From: Chloroflexota bacterium
GTDB lineage: Bacteria > Chloroflexota > UBA11872
DNA: 64,000 bases
Direction of reading: 5' to 3'
Assembly: GCA_026708035.1 (NCBI GenBank)
Contig: JAPOVQ010000023.1
Location: 1-64,000, forward strand
Made by a program: the position numbers and the translations under genes
Shown: positions 34,873-43,025 of the stretch, piece by piece
Numbering within the stretch: position 1 is the first letter of the stretch
How the letters are laid out: the number at the start of each line of letters is the position of its first letter
Notes under the pieces: generated by a model
The model's input: the letters and a program-made list of their open reading frames with translations, nothing else
Told to the model about the DNA's origin: nothing
The model's database searches: none

Positions 34873-35892
34873 TTAGGCCGATTCCAGATACCGCGCCAGC
34901 TCGTCGCGGGCGAACGTGGGCAGGGGAGTCGAGGCGTGGTCTGCCGTGAATATCGTTCCGACACTTCGGTTCACGACCGACCCGATCCGTGCCGCGTCGA
35001 TGCCAGCGTTCCGGAGCCTGGCGAGCGCGCGTTCGGCGGCGGCAGGATCGACCGACGCCAAGAGGGCGCCCGACGCAATGAGTCCAAGCGGATCGAGGCC
35101 CAGGGCGTCGCAGATGGCCCGGCACTCCGGATAGATGGGAAGGGCGTCGCCGTCGATCGCCAGGCCCACGTCGGCGGCCTCGGCCAGCTCGTGCAGCGCC
35201 ATGACCACGCCGCCTTCCGTCGGGTCGTGCATGGCGTGCACGACCGCACGCTCTTGGAGCAGAACTTCGGCCGCCGCGCGCACCGCAATGCCGGGGGAGC
35301 CTCGCAAGTCGGCCGCGGCGGCAATGACTTCCCGCGGGACCCCGCGCGCCCGGAGCGCCGGCGCGTGCTCCTCGGCCAGGATGGCCGTGCCTTCGATGGC
35401 GATCCCGCCGGTGAGGATGACCGCGTCGCCGACGCGCGCGCCCGACGTTCGCACCACGCCGTCGCGTGGCACGGTTCCCAGCAGGCAGCCAATCGCCATG
35501 GGCCGGTCCAAGCCCACCGTGATTTCCGTGTGCCCGCCAACCAGCGCCACGTCGTGCGCCCGCGCCGCCTGCGCCAGGTCGTCCAAGAGCCGACGGGCGT
35601 CGTCCGCGTCGATGCCTTCCGGCAGCAGCAGCGTGGTCACCAGCCAGCGGGGGCGCGCGCCGGCGGTGACGAGGTCGTTCTCATTGACCGCGAGCAGATC
35701 ATGGGCGAGTTGGGCGCTGCCGAAGGTGATCGGGTCGGACGCGACGACCAGGAGCTCGTCGCCGCCGAGGTCGAGCACGGCCGCGTCCTCCCCAATGGCC
35801 GCGCCGAGGACCACGTCGGGCGGCGGGGCGGGCACGCCGCGCAGGAATTGCCGGAGCAGTTCGGGCGGCAGCTTCCCTGCGGGCAGATTCAC
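34873..35892 (-). CDS. AIR synthase-related protein (HypE/ThiL-like)
   Basis: 339 residues. N-terminal GAAIGEDAAVLDLGGDELLVVASDPITF and NENDLVTAGARPRWL, then GGHTEIT and a C-terminal domain with HDPTEGGVVMALHELAEAADVGL: the AIR synthase (PurM) superfamily, closest in pattern to HypE-like archaeal and bacterial proteins of unknown function. The conserved ATP-binding aspartates are visible. HypE dehydrates a carbamoyl group for hydrogenase Fe ligands, but no other hyp gene is present, so that role is unsupported. It lacks the Cys/Sec-Lys N-terminal motif of SelD. Divergent from the PCMT-like gene. Confidence 0.78.
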   Translation of the reverse strand: MNLPAGKLPPELLRQFLRGVPAPPPDVVLGAAIGEDAAVLDLGGDELLVVASDPITFGSAQLAHDLLAVNENDLVTAGARPRWLVTTLLLPEGIDADDARRLLDDLAQAARAHDVALVGGHTEITVGLDRPMAIGCLLGTVPRDGVVRTSGARVGDAVILTGGIAIEGTAILAEEHAPALRARGVPREVIAAAADLRGSPGIAVRAAAEVLLQERAVVHAMHDPTEGGVVMALHELAEAADVGLAIDGDALPIYPECRAICDALGLDPLGLIASGALLASVDPAAAERALARLRNAGIDAARIGSVVNRSVGTIFTADHASTPLPTFARDELARYLESA

Positions 35893-35933
35893 GGCCGGTC
35901 TCCGTGAGCGTTAGGATTCGACAGGGGGAGCCC

Positions 35934-37154
35934 ATGCGCGATGCCCAACGGACCGGCGCGGGGGGCGCCATGGCGGAGGAGCCCGCGGCGCCGGCGCACG
36001 ACACCCGCGAGAGCGCGCGCCTTCGCGAGGCGCTGGTGCAGAAGCTGTCGCATGAGGCCACGTTACGCGATCCCCGCATCATCGCCGCGCTCCGAGCCGT
36101 GCCGCGGCACGTGTTCGTGCCTGAAGCCAGCCTGGAACATTCCTACCAGGACACGGTGGTGCCGGTGAAGTATGCGGACGACGAGCTGCTGAGCACCCTC
36201 TCCCAGCCGTCCGCGATCGTGGTGATGCTGGAGCAGTTGCAGGTCGGCGCGGGCATGCGCGTGCTGGAGATCGGCACCGGCACGGGCTACAACGCCGCGC
36301 TGCTGGCGGAGCTGGTCGGACCGAATGGCCAGGTGACGACCGTGGACATCGACGAGGATCTAACCCGTCGGGCCCGTCAGGCGCTGCGGAGCGTCGGTTA
36401 CGGGGCCGTGACCGTCCACACCGGCGACGGATTCGACGGCGTCGCGGAACAGGGTCCGTACGACCGGATCGAGCTGAGCGCGTCGACGCCGGTGATCTCG
36501 CCCTCCTGGACCGAGCAGCTGGCCGACGGCGGGTTGCTGGTGGGTCCCATCAACGTGAAGGGGCTGCGATTCCTTACGCCGGCGTTCCGCAAGCACGGGA
36601 CGCGTCTGGTTGCCGAGTCGATGCGCGCCTGCAGCTTCCTGTCGCTGCGCGGGTCCGCCGCGGCCGCGAGCTCGGTTTTTCGATTGCCGGTGCGGCCCAA
36701 GCTCCGGTTCGTGTGGGAATCGCCGGACGAGTTTCCCGCCGGCGTGCTGACGCGGGTGTTTCGCCAGAAGCGCCAGGTGCGGGACGAGGTGCCCATTGCC
36801 TGGGGGGCGGCGGCCTACGTGCTGCTGACGAACGGCGATGCGTTCGTCACTGAAGCCGGCGACGGCCGCGTGCGCGGGATTTCGCTGCTGGACCGCGAAT
36901 CCGAGTCGTTGGCGAGCATCATGACGTCGAGCGACGGATGGGGCACGGCGGGCGTGGTGGTGTACGGCGGCGACGGCGCCCACTCGCGCCTGGCCGCGTC
37001 GATCGATGAATGGGCCAAACGCGGACGGCCAGCCGTGGAGGCCCTGCAGCTGACCGCGGTGCCCTCTCCGGGGCCCGAGCGACTGGGACCCGGCGAATAC
37101 CTGGTTCGCAAGCCCTACTACGACCTGATTGCTAGCTACGACACGCCGCGCTAG
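35934..37154 (+). CDS. Protein-L-isoaspartate O-methyltransferase-like, with C-terminal extension
   Basis: 406 residues from the ATG at 35934 (AGGGGGAG ribosome site). The first 220 residues are PCMT: VPRHVFVPEASLEHSYQD, VLEIGTGTGYNAALLAEL (motif I) and GGLLVGPI. Ordinary PCMT is about 210-220 residues and repairs isoaspartate in damaged proteins. Here a further 185 residues follow, with beta-strand-rich sequence (SSVFRLPVRPKLRFVWESPDE). The extension may be a substrate domain; such long forms exist in Actinobacteria and Chloroflexota and in some peptide-modifying systems. The preceding AIR synthase-like gene shares the short divergent upstream region. Confidence 0.85.
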   Translation: MRDAQRTGAGGAMAEEPAAPAHDTRESARLREALVQKLSHEATLRDPRIIAALRAVPRHVFVPEASLEHSYQDTVVPVKYADDELLSTLSQPSAIVVMLEQLQVGAGMRVLEIGTGTGYNAALLAELVGPNGQVTTVDIDEDLTRRARQALRSVGYGAVTVHTGDGFDGVAEQGPYDRIELSASTPVISPSWTEQLADGGLLVGPINVKGLRFLTPAFRKHGTRLVAESMRACSFLSLRGSAAAASSVFRLPVRPKLRFVWESPDEFPAGVLTRVFRQKRQVRDEVPIAWGAAAYVLLTNGDAFVTEAGDGRVRGISLLDRESESLASIMTSSDGWGTAGVVVYGGDGAHSRLAASIDEWAKRGRPAVEALQLTAVPSPGPERLGPGEYLVRKPYYDLIASYDTPR

Positions 37155-37179
37155 GGCGCCGGAAACCTCCACGTGGCGG

Positions 37180-38487
37180 ATGGCGGCCCTTGGCGCCGTC
37201 CCTCCGCTGCGGGAATGCGCGTCGAACTTTGCAGATTTGCCGCACCTGGCGGTGCTCGACGGCGGCCCGGGCGCGAACGGGCGTTGGACCTATCTGGCGG
37301 CCGACCCGGCGCGGTGCCTCGTGTGGGATGCGCACGGCGGCGACGGCTTTGCCGGGCTGCAGGCCTTGCTTGAAGCCGACGACCGTCACCCGGACTGGCC
37401 GGCGCCGTTCAGTGGCGGCGCCATCGGCTACCTGGCCTACGACGCGGTGTTCGCGCTGGAGACGTTGCGCGTGCCGCCCGCGCCGGCGCCCGCGGGCTAT
37501 CTCTGGGCCGGCGTCTACGACCGGGTGCTCGCGCGGGACGAGGCAACCGGCGAGGGCTTCGTCGCCGCCACCAGCCGCTTCGGACGCGATCCGGAGCAAC
37601 TGATAGATGATGCCCGCGCGCGTCTCGCGGCCACGCCCGCCAGTCCGCGTGAGGTGCGCGCGTCCGGCCTCACCACGAATCTCGATCGCGCGGCCTACGG
37701 CGACCGGGTGCGACGAGTCCTGGACTACATCGCGGCGGGCGATTGCTACCAGGTCAACCTGGCGCGGCGTCTGACACTTCAGTGCCAGGCATCGAGCCTC
37801 GACGTGTATCGACAGCTCGTGGATCGGCACCCGGCGCCATTCGGCGCGCTTATTCGATCGGGGCCGGTCGACGTCGTGAGCGCCTCGCCGGAACTCTTCA
37901 TCCACAGCGACGGCCGGCGGGCGGTGGCGCGTCCCATCAAGGGAACCCGACCTCGGAGCCAGGACCCGGCGGAGGACCAGCGCCGGGCCCGCGCGTTGCG
38001 GGTCAGCGCCAAGGATCGCGCGGAAAACGTGATGATCGTGGATGTGATGCGCAACGACTTCGGGCGCGTGTGTGCGCCGGGAAGCGTGCGGGCGCCGATC
38101 CTGTGGTCGGTGGAGCCGCACCCGACGGTATGGCAGCTCGTGTCCGTGATCCGAGGCGAGCTGGCCGAGGGGGCAACCTCAGTCGACCTGCTCCGCGCGT
38201 GCGCGCCGAGCGGCTCCGTGACCGGCGCGCCGAAACTGCGCGCCATCGAAATCATCGACGAGCTGGAACCGGAACGCCGCGGGGTCTACTGCGGGAGCGT
38301 GTTTCGACTCGGATTCGACGGCGCGCTGACCGCCAGCGTGGCTATTCGGACGCTGCAGCTCGCGAACGGGCGCGCCAGCCTGGACGTAGGCGCGGGGATC
38401 GTGGCGGACTCGGACCCGGATCTCGAGTTCGACGAGACGTCCGACAAGGCGCGCGGGATCCTGGCGGCGCTCGGCGCGCGGGAGTAG
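37180..38487 (+). CDS. pabB: Aminodeoxychorismate synthase component I
   Basis: 435 residues from the ATG at 37180; the frame begins further upstream within the previous gene. The chorismate-binding core has PIKGTRPR, where the Lys marks PabB (PabB has PIKGT, TrpE has PIAGT), and the signatures MIVDVMRNDFGRVC, VTGAPKLRAIEIIDELEP and YCGSVFRLGFDG. It makes 4-amino-4-deoxychorismate for folate. No PabA or PabC is adjacent; they must be elsewhere. The end lies 24 bp before a palindromic repeat that could stop transcription. Confidence 0.9.
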   Translation: MAALGAVPPLRECASNFADLPHLAVLDGGPGANGRWTYLAADPARCLVWDAHGGDGFAGLQALLEADDRHPDWPAPFSGGAIGYLAYDAVFALETLRVPPAPAPAGYLWAGVYDRVLARDEATGEGFVAATSRFGRDPEQLIDDARARLAATPASPREVRASGLTTNLDRAAYGDRVRRVLDYIAAGDCYQVNLARRLTLQCQASSLDVYRQLVDRHPAPFGALIRSGPVDVVSASPELFIHSDGRRAVARPIKGTRPRSQDPAEDQRRARALRVSAKDRAENVMIVDVMRNDFGRVCAPGSVRAPILWSVEPHPTVWQLVSVIRGELAEGATSVDLLRACAPSGSVTGAPKLRAIEIIDELEPERRGVYCGSVFRLGFDGALTASVAIRTLQLANGRASLDVGAGIVADSDPDLEFDETSDKARGILAALGARE

Positions 38488-38511
38488 GAGCCGCCGCCCG
38501 CCGCGCCGATC

Positions 38512-38533
38512 GGGCGGGTTTGAAACCCGCCCC
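38512..38533. repeat. GGGCGGGTTT/AAACCCGCCC hairpin after pabB
   Basis: A 10-bp perfect stem with a one-base loop centre, no T-tract. Variants at 5115 and 17222 show it is a dispersed repeat; it may also end pabB transcription. Confidence 0.6.
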
Positions 38534-38616
38534 TACGTCCAGTCGATTTTCCTCATCCGTAGTGAGCCACGGAATGCAAGCGCCGTGCCCGCCGATTCAC
38601 TTCGGAGAACGGTGCC

Positions 38617-39090
38617 TCAGGGGTCGAGATAGCGCGCCTGCACCCAGCCGTCGGGCTCGAGCTGGACCCAGATGAGTCCATCCGAGGTTCGCTGGCGGCC
38701 GGTGAGTCGCACTTCGGTCTGGAAGAGCAGCACCCGGATCACCGCCGCCCGGACGGTGGGCTCGACCCGGACGTTGAGACCGTCCGTGGCGTTGACGCGA
38801 CGATTCAGTGCCGGCGTGGGCGTGGGCGTCGCCGCCGGCGTCGGGGTTGGGGTGGGCGTGGGCGTGACCAACGGCATCACGGTTGGCGCGCCATCCGGTG
38901 GCGCGACGGCCGGTCGCGGCACGACCGGCGCGCTGACCGTCGGCGCCACGGTCACCGCCGACAGGTCGATCGGCGGACCGCCGAAGAGGAAACGCAGCAC
39001 GATGATGCCCACCACCGGCACCGCCAGCGTGCCGAGGACGCCCAGGGCCACTCCGAGATGGCCACGCAGCCAGCCTGCCCAGCGCTCCAC
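38617..39090 (-). CDS. Membrane-anchored SH3-domain protein
   Basis: 157 residues: an N-terminal membrane helix (about 10-35, GVALGVLGTLAVPVVGIIVLRFLF), a Pro/Thr linker with a TPTPTPTP run, and a C-terminal bacterial SH3 domain (GLNVRVEPTVRAAVIRVL, VRLTGRQRTSDGLIWVQLEPDGWVQARYL). The GTG start at 39090 is used. Such small anchored SH3 proteins bind or sense cell-wall polymers. The stalk composition matches that of the DUF5667 protein. Confidence 0.8.
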   Translation of the reverse strand: MERWAGWLRGHLGVALGVLGTLAVPVVGIIVLRFLFGGPPIDLSAVTVAPTVSAPVVPRPAVAPPDGAPTVMPLVTPTPTPTPTPAATPTPTPALNRRVNATDGLNVRVEPTVRAAVIRVLLFQTEVRLTGRQRTSDGLIWVQLEPDGWVQARYLDP

Positions 39091-39204
39091 GCCGCTTCGC
39101 CACCTCTTGGCCGAACGTGCCGGCTAACCCTAGCGCACGGCCGGCGAGCGGCCCGGCTGCGCGTGCGATCTGGTGGCCCCGAAACGGACGGCCGGTTCGA
39201 CGTA

Positions 39205-39315
39205 GGGTCGGCCCTTGTGGCCGCCCCGATCGGCGTTTCCCAGGCTGCACGCAGCCTGGGCCACCGGGACCCTAGACGGCCAGACGACTCGATGTAGGGG
39301 CAGCCCCTCTGGCTG
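39205..39315. repeat. Tandem GTAGGG...GATCGGCG repeats and 10-bp hairpin
   Basis: Two related units (CGTAGGGTCGGCCCTTGTGG and TGTAGGGGCAGCCCCTCTGG), each followed by CCGCCCCGATCGG or CTGCCCTGATCGG. Between them a perfect hairpin CCCAGGCTGC/GCAGCCTGGG at 39239-39260. Confidence 0.65.
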
Positions 39316-39333
39316 CCCTGATCGGCGCCGCCC

Positions 39334-39798
39334 TCAGTCGGTCTCAGCCTCGGCGCCCGGCCAGGGGGGCCAGTTGCCGAAGGCCTTGGCGGTGCGGCCC
39401 GAGTAGGCGATAGCCAGAGCGCCCCGCGCCTCGTCGCCGATGCCGACGAGCATGCCGTTGGCGCGTCCGCCGGCGCTGATGGCGATGATGCCCTGCGCGT
39501 CGCCGCCGCTGATCGCGACGATGCCGCTGGCCGAACCCGCGCCAATCGCAACCACGCCGACGGCGTTGAAGAGGCTGACGGCGACCAGGCCGACCGCAAC
39601 CAGCGGACTCATGGCAAAGGTTCCAACACCCACCACGTAGGCGAGCGCCGTGCCCTCGACGACCACGCCTTCCATGTCGATGACGCCGAAGGCGCCGAGC
39701 AGCAGGACAACGACGGTGCCCACCAGCACGGCCAGCGTGGCCAGACCGGATGCACCTCGTGCGACGTTGCCGACGGTTGCCTTGCCTGTTTCAGTCAT
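39334..39798 (-). CDS. Glycine-rich membrane protein, unknown
   Basis: 154 residues from the ATG at 39798, preceded by AGGAGGT, a very strong ribosome site. A hydrophobic start ([25 protein letters not shown]) is followed by more membrane-compatible sequence, then a Gly/Ala/Ile-rich repeat ([31 protein letters not shown]) and a hydrophilic end. The repeat resembles beta-helix or glycine-zipper sequence. I do not recognise a family. It is divergent from glnA. Confidence 0.6.
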   Translation of the reverse strand: MTETGKATVGNVARGASGLATLAVLVGTVVVLLLGAFGVIDMEGVVVEGTALAYVVGVGTFAMSPLVAVGLVAVSLFNAVGVVAIGAGSASGIVAISGGDAQGIIAISAGGRANGMLVGIGDEARGALAIAYSGRTAKAFGNWPPWPGAEAETD

Positions 39799-39871
39799 AC
39801 GCGCCACCTCCTGCGGCCCAATGTGCGCCGTGGCCCACCGTTGGTCAAAGGGCCCCAGGGCTGGCACGCCG

Positions 39872-39901
39872 TTGCAGAAGCGGCGCCCCGCCGCCTACAA
39901 T
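39872..39901 (+). promoter_or_regulatory. Candidate glnA promoter
   Basis: TTGCAG, an 18-bp spacer and TACAAT match the -35/-10 boxes of a housekeeping sigma promoter. It lies about 140 bp ahead of the glnA start codon. Confidence 0.55.
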
Positions 39902-39962
39902 CCAGGGCCGTCGATGGACGGTGTCCGCACGGTGCCAGAGCTGGCGCCGCGGGCGGGATCGC

Positions 39963-39997
39963 GCCCATGCAGCGCTGCCGCTGCTGGGCGTTTTTTT
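39963..39997 (+). terminator. Leader terminator upstream of glnA (possible attenuator)
   Basis: GCCCA-T-GCAGC paired with GCTGC-TGGGC (10 bp, one bulge, loop GCTGCC) followed by G and seven Ts at 39991-39997: a textbook intrinsic terminator in the 5' leader of glnA. GGGCG at 39951-39955 can pair with CGCCC at 39962-39966, overlapping the terminator's left arm, which would act as an antiterminator. Confidence 0.6.
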
Positions 39998-40041
39998 GTT
40001 TGGTCGAGCGCGCGGCGCCCGGCCAGGGAGGACAAGTCGAT

Positions 40042-41484
40042 ATGGCAGACGCCTCACAAGCAGACCTGATCCAGGCGGCGCTTCGCAAAGCGCGGGACGC
40101 CGACTGCCGCATCGTGGACGTTCGCTTCACCGATATCCCGGGCACCTGGCAGCACTTCTCCATTCCGCTGGACAAGCTGGACGAGGACGTGTTCACCGAG
40201 GGCCTGGGATTCGACGGATCGAGCGTGCGGGGGTTCCAGCAGATCCATGAAAGCGACATGCTGGTGATGCCCGACCCCACGACGGCGTTCGTGGACCCCA
40301 CGCTGGAAGTGCCCACGCTCGTGCTCACGGGCAACATCCAGGACCCGGTGACCGGCGAGCCGTACTCGCGCGATCCCCGGCACGTGGCGCAGAAGGCCGA
40401 ACAGCACCTGATCGACAGCGGCATCGCGGACGTGAGCTATTGGGGGCCGGAAGCCGAGTTCTTCATCCTCAACAGCGTCCGGTTCGACCAAAGCGCCAAC
40501 GCGGCCTTTTTCTTCATCGACTCCGAGGAGGGCATTTGGAACTCGGGCGCGGACGACGTCCACGCGCCGAACCTGGGGCACCGCCCGCTGCACAAGCGGG
40601 GCTATTTCCCCGTTCCGCCCAACGACAAGCTGCAGGATCTGCGCTCGCGGATCACGCTGGAGTTGATGAACGTGGGCATCGACGTCGAATTGCATCACCA
40701 CGAGGTGGCCACCGCCGGCCAGGCCGAGATCGACATTCGCTACGGCCCGCTGACGAAGACCGCCGACCAGATGATGCTCTTCAAGTACATCATCAAGAAC
40801 GTGGCGCGCCAGCACGGCTACACCGTGACCTTTATGCCCAAGCCAATCTTCGGCGACAACGGCTCAGGCATGCACGTGCACCAGAGCTTGTGGAAGGGCG
40901 GCGACAACCTGTTCTACGACGCGGACGGCTACGCGCGGCTGAGCGAGACGGCCCGTCACTACATCGGCGGGCTGCTGCGGCACGCCCCGGCGCTGCTGGC
41001 CTTCTGCGCGCCGACCACGAACTCCTACCGGCGCTTGGTGCCGGGATTCGAGGCGCCGGTGAACCTGGTGTACTCCCAGCGCAACCGCAGCGCGTGCGTG
41101 CGCATCCCGGCCTACTCACCGAGCCCGGCCGCGCGGCGCGTCGAGTTTCGTCCGCCGGACCCGAGCGCGAACCCGTACCTCGCGTTTGCGGCCATGCTGA
41201 TGGCCGGTCTGGACGGCATTCGCAACCAGATCGAGCCCCCGGACCCGGTGGACCTCGACCTGTACGACCTGGAGCCCGAGGAGGCGGCGAAGGTGCAGTC
41301 GGTGCCCGGGTCGCTCTACGAGGTGCTGGACGCGCTGGAAGCCGACAACGCGTTTCTGCGGGAAGGCGGCGTATTCACGCAGGACCTGATCGACACCTGG
41401 CTGGACTACAAGCGCACCGTCGAAGCGGACGAGGTGAACCTGCGGCCGCACCCGTACGAGTTCATGCTCTACTACGACGTGTAG
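40042..41484 (+). CDS. glnA: Glutamine synthetase, type I
   Basis: 480 residues from the ATG at 40042 after a GGGAGG ribosome site. It makes glutamine from glutamate, ammonia and [14 protein letters not shown] is the latch-type N-terminal segment; the substrate/ATP signatures [32 protein letters not shown] and RSACVRIP follow; the C-terminal [13 protein letters not shown] occupies the adenylylation-loop region. All catalytic parts are intact. The leader carries a complete terminator and a candidate antiterminator, so expression may be attenuated in response to nitrogen. No other nitrogen gene is adjacent. Confidence 0.95.
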   Translation: MADASQADLIQAALRKARDADCRIVDVRFTDIPGTWQHFSIPLDKLDEDVFTEGLGFDGSSVRGFQQIHESDMLVMPDPTTAFVDPTLEVPTLVLTGNIQDPVTGEPYSRDPRHVAQKAEQHLIDSGIADVSYWGPEAEFFILNSVRFDQSANAAFFFIDSEEGIWNSGADDVHAPNLGHRPLHKRGYFPVPPNDKLQDLRSRITLELMNVGIDVELHHHEVATAGQAEIDIRYGPLTKTADQMMLFKYIIKNVARQHGYTVTFMPKPIFGDNGSGMHVHQSLWKGGDNLFYDADGYARLSETARHYIGGLLRHAPALLAFCAPTTNSYRRLVPGFEAPVNLVYSQRNRSACVRIPAYSPSPAARRVEFRPPDPSANPYLAFAAMLMAGLDGIRNQIEPPDPVDLDLYDLEPEEAAKVQSVPGSLYEVLDALEADNAFLREGGVFTQDLIDTWLDYKRTVEADEVNLRPHPYEFMLYYDV

Positions 41485-41502
41485 GCACTCGCCGTGGGCG
41501 GC

Positions 41503-41946
41503 TTAGCCGCCCGCTGAGTCCTCCGGATCGTCGTCCGGGAACGCTTGGCCCAAATCGACCAGGGTCGGCGAGGCGTCGGGATGCCGTCGCCGCACGGCGA
41601 GCAGGCGGTTGATGAACCGCGCGACTCGCCTGGTGCTGACGGGCGGCGGTGCATGCCGTGGCGGCGGGTCGACCGCGTCCACGCGCGCGCCAACGTGCTG
41701 ATCAGGCGAATTGGCGGCGGCTTCCGCGGGCCCGAGCACGCGAAGGGTCGAAATGGCGACTCCCGGTGGAGCCGCCGTCCGTCCCACGGCCACGCGCGCC
41801 GTGCGCTCGCCGTCCTCGGCGGCAATCACGACCCGCTGCCCGGCCTCTGGCCAAGGGTCGCCCGGGTCGAGCCATAGCAGGGGACCGTTGGAGCGCAGGC
41901 GAATTCCGATGACATGGCGAATTGGCGGCGACGGGCCGTCCGTCAC
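41503..41946 (-). CDS. Short PSP1-like protein
   Basis: 147 residues from the GTG at 41946, whose GTGA overlaps the holB stop. HVIGIRLRSNGPLLWLDPGDPWPEAGQRVVI resembles the N-terminal part of PSP1/YaaT proteins, which normally are about 270 residues and follow holB in many Firmicutes and other bacteria. Here the conserved C-terminal Cys-rich half is missing and the rest is unrelated and proline rich, with a closing RRVARFINRLLAVRRRHPDASPT helix. It may be a truncated or diverged PSP1. Its role is unknown. Confidence 0.6.
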   Translation of the reverse strand: MTDGPSPPIRHVIGIRLRSNGPLLWLDPGDPWPEAGQRVVIAAEDGERTARVAVGRTAAPPGVAISTLRVLGPAEAAANSPDQHVGARVDAVDPPPRHAPPPVSTRRVARFINRLLAVRRRHPDASPTLVDLGQAFPDDDPEDSAGG

Positions 41947-43025
41947 TGCGGCTGGCCGTCGGCGGCGGGTCGGAGCGCGAGGTCCTCGAACACCAGCTTG
42001 GGCGTGACGTTGTGCTGAATGTGGACCTGGGCGGCGCGGGCGCGCAGCATGCGCGCCACCACGGAGCGGAGCGCCGCTCGCGTCTCGGTCGGCGCGTCGC
42101 TTGCAGCGGCGCGCATGGCGGCGCGGAGCTCCGACGCCTGCGCCCGATTGATGTGCCCCAGCCATCCATAGGCGCGCTCCGCTTGCTCGAGGGGCCGGCC
42201 GCGGCCCAGCAGTTCATCAACCGCCATGAAGCGCGCGGGGGGCGTCGCACGCTCGAAATCTTCAGCCTTGGCCTGGCGCTCAGCGAATTCACGCCAGCGG
42301 CTCGTGTCGCGCGCCATGCCGATCGCCCATCCGGCGCGTCCCCGCGCCGCGGCGGCAATGGCCTGGGCGGTTTCAGGCTCAAGCGCAGCCTCGCTGACCA
42401 GGTGCGCGGAAACCAGGGCCTCCGGCACGGGCGCCAGCGCGATGTGATGGCAGCGGGATCTCAAGGTGGGCAGCACGCCAGTCGCCTGTTGGGCGATCAG
42501 GATGATGACCGCATGCGGCGCCGGCTCCTCGAGCGTCTTCAGCAGGGCATTGGCCGCGGGAATGCTCATCTCTTCGGCCGCGTCGATGATGGCGACGCGC
42601 GCCGGACCGTGCGCCGGTTTGAGATGGGTCTCGGCCGCAAGCTCGCGCACGCCGCGGATCGGGATATCGCGAAACCCATCGCGACGGCGCAGGACGTGCA
42701 CGTCGAGGTAGGCGGTGTGGACGTAGCCGGCGTCTCGCCGGTCGCGCGGCGGCCGGGGGTCGTCCACTTCGTCGGGATGGTCCCGCCGAACCGCCGCGTG
42801 CCAGAACGGCGCGTCTGGTCCCACGGCACGACACAGGCGGCAGGTCAGGCAGGGCCGCTCGGACTGCGCGCAGCGCAGCGCCTGCGCCATGCGCGCGGCG
42901 AAGGTCCGACGGCCGCAGCCCGGGACGCCCGTAATGAGATAGGCATGTCCGAGGCGGCCCGCACGGTGGGCGCCCTGAAACGCCCGCACGGCCCGCTCGT
43001 GGCCCAGGAGGCCCCAGAGGCTCAT
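41943..43025 (-). CDS. holB: DNA polymerase III, delta' subunit
   Basis: 360 residues. HolB is part of the clamp loader. GHERAVRAFQGAHRAGRLGHAYL and the P-loop-like GVPGCGRRT (33-41) start the protein; a zinc module with Cys52, Cys59, Cys62 and Cys65 follows. Later VAIIDAAEEMSIPAANALLKTLEEP and SRCHHIAL are the classic delta' sensor segments. The P-loop lysine is replaced by Arg40, as expected for a subunit that does not hydrolyse ATP. It sits between a beta-propeller protein gene (4-nt overlap) and a PSP1-like gene. Confidence 0.93.
   Translation of the reverse strand: MSLWGLLGHERAVRAFQGAHRAGRLGHAYLITGVPGCGRRTFAARMAQALRCAQSERPCLTCRLCRAVGPDAPFWHAAVRRDHPDEVDDPRPPRDRRDAGYVHTAYLDVHVLRRRDGFRDIPIRGVRELAAETHLKPAHGPARVAIIDAAEEMSIPAANALLKTLEEPAPHAVIILIAQQATGVLPTLRSRCHHIALAPVPEALVSAHLVSEAALEPETAQAIAAAARGRAGWAIGMARDTSRWREFAERQAKAEDFERATPPARFMAVDELLGRGRPLEQAERAYGWLGHINRAQASELRAAMRAAASDAPTETRAALRSVVARMLRARAAQVHIQHNVTPKLVFEDLALRPAADGQPQ

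Noticed and set aside
34873-35892. SelD (selenophosphate synthase), given the candidate selenoprotein nearby
   Set aside because: It belongs to the same superfamily but lacks the N-terminal Cys/Sec and Lys motif of SelD; HypE-like pattern fits better.
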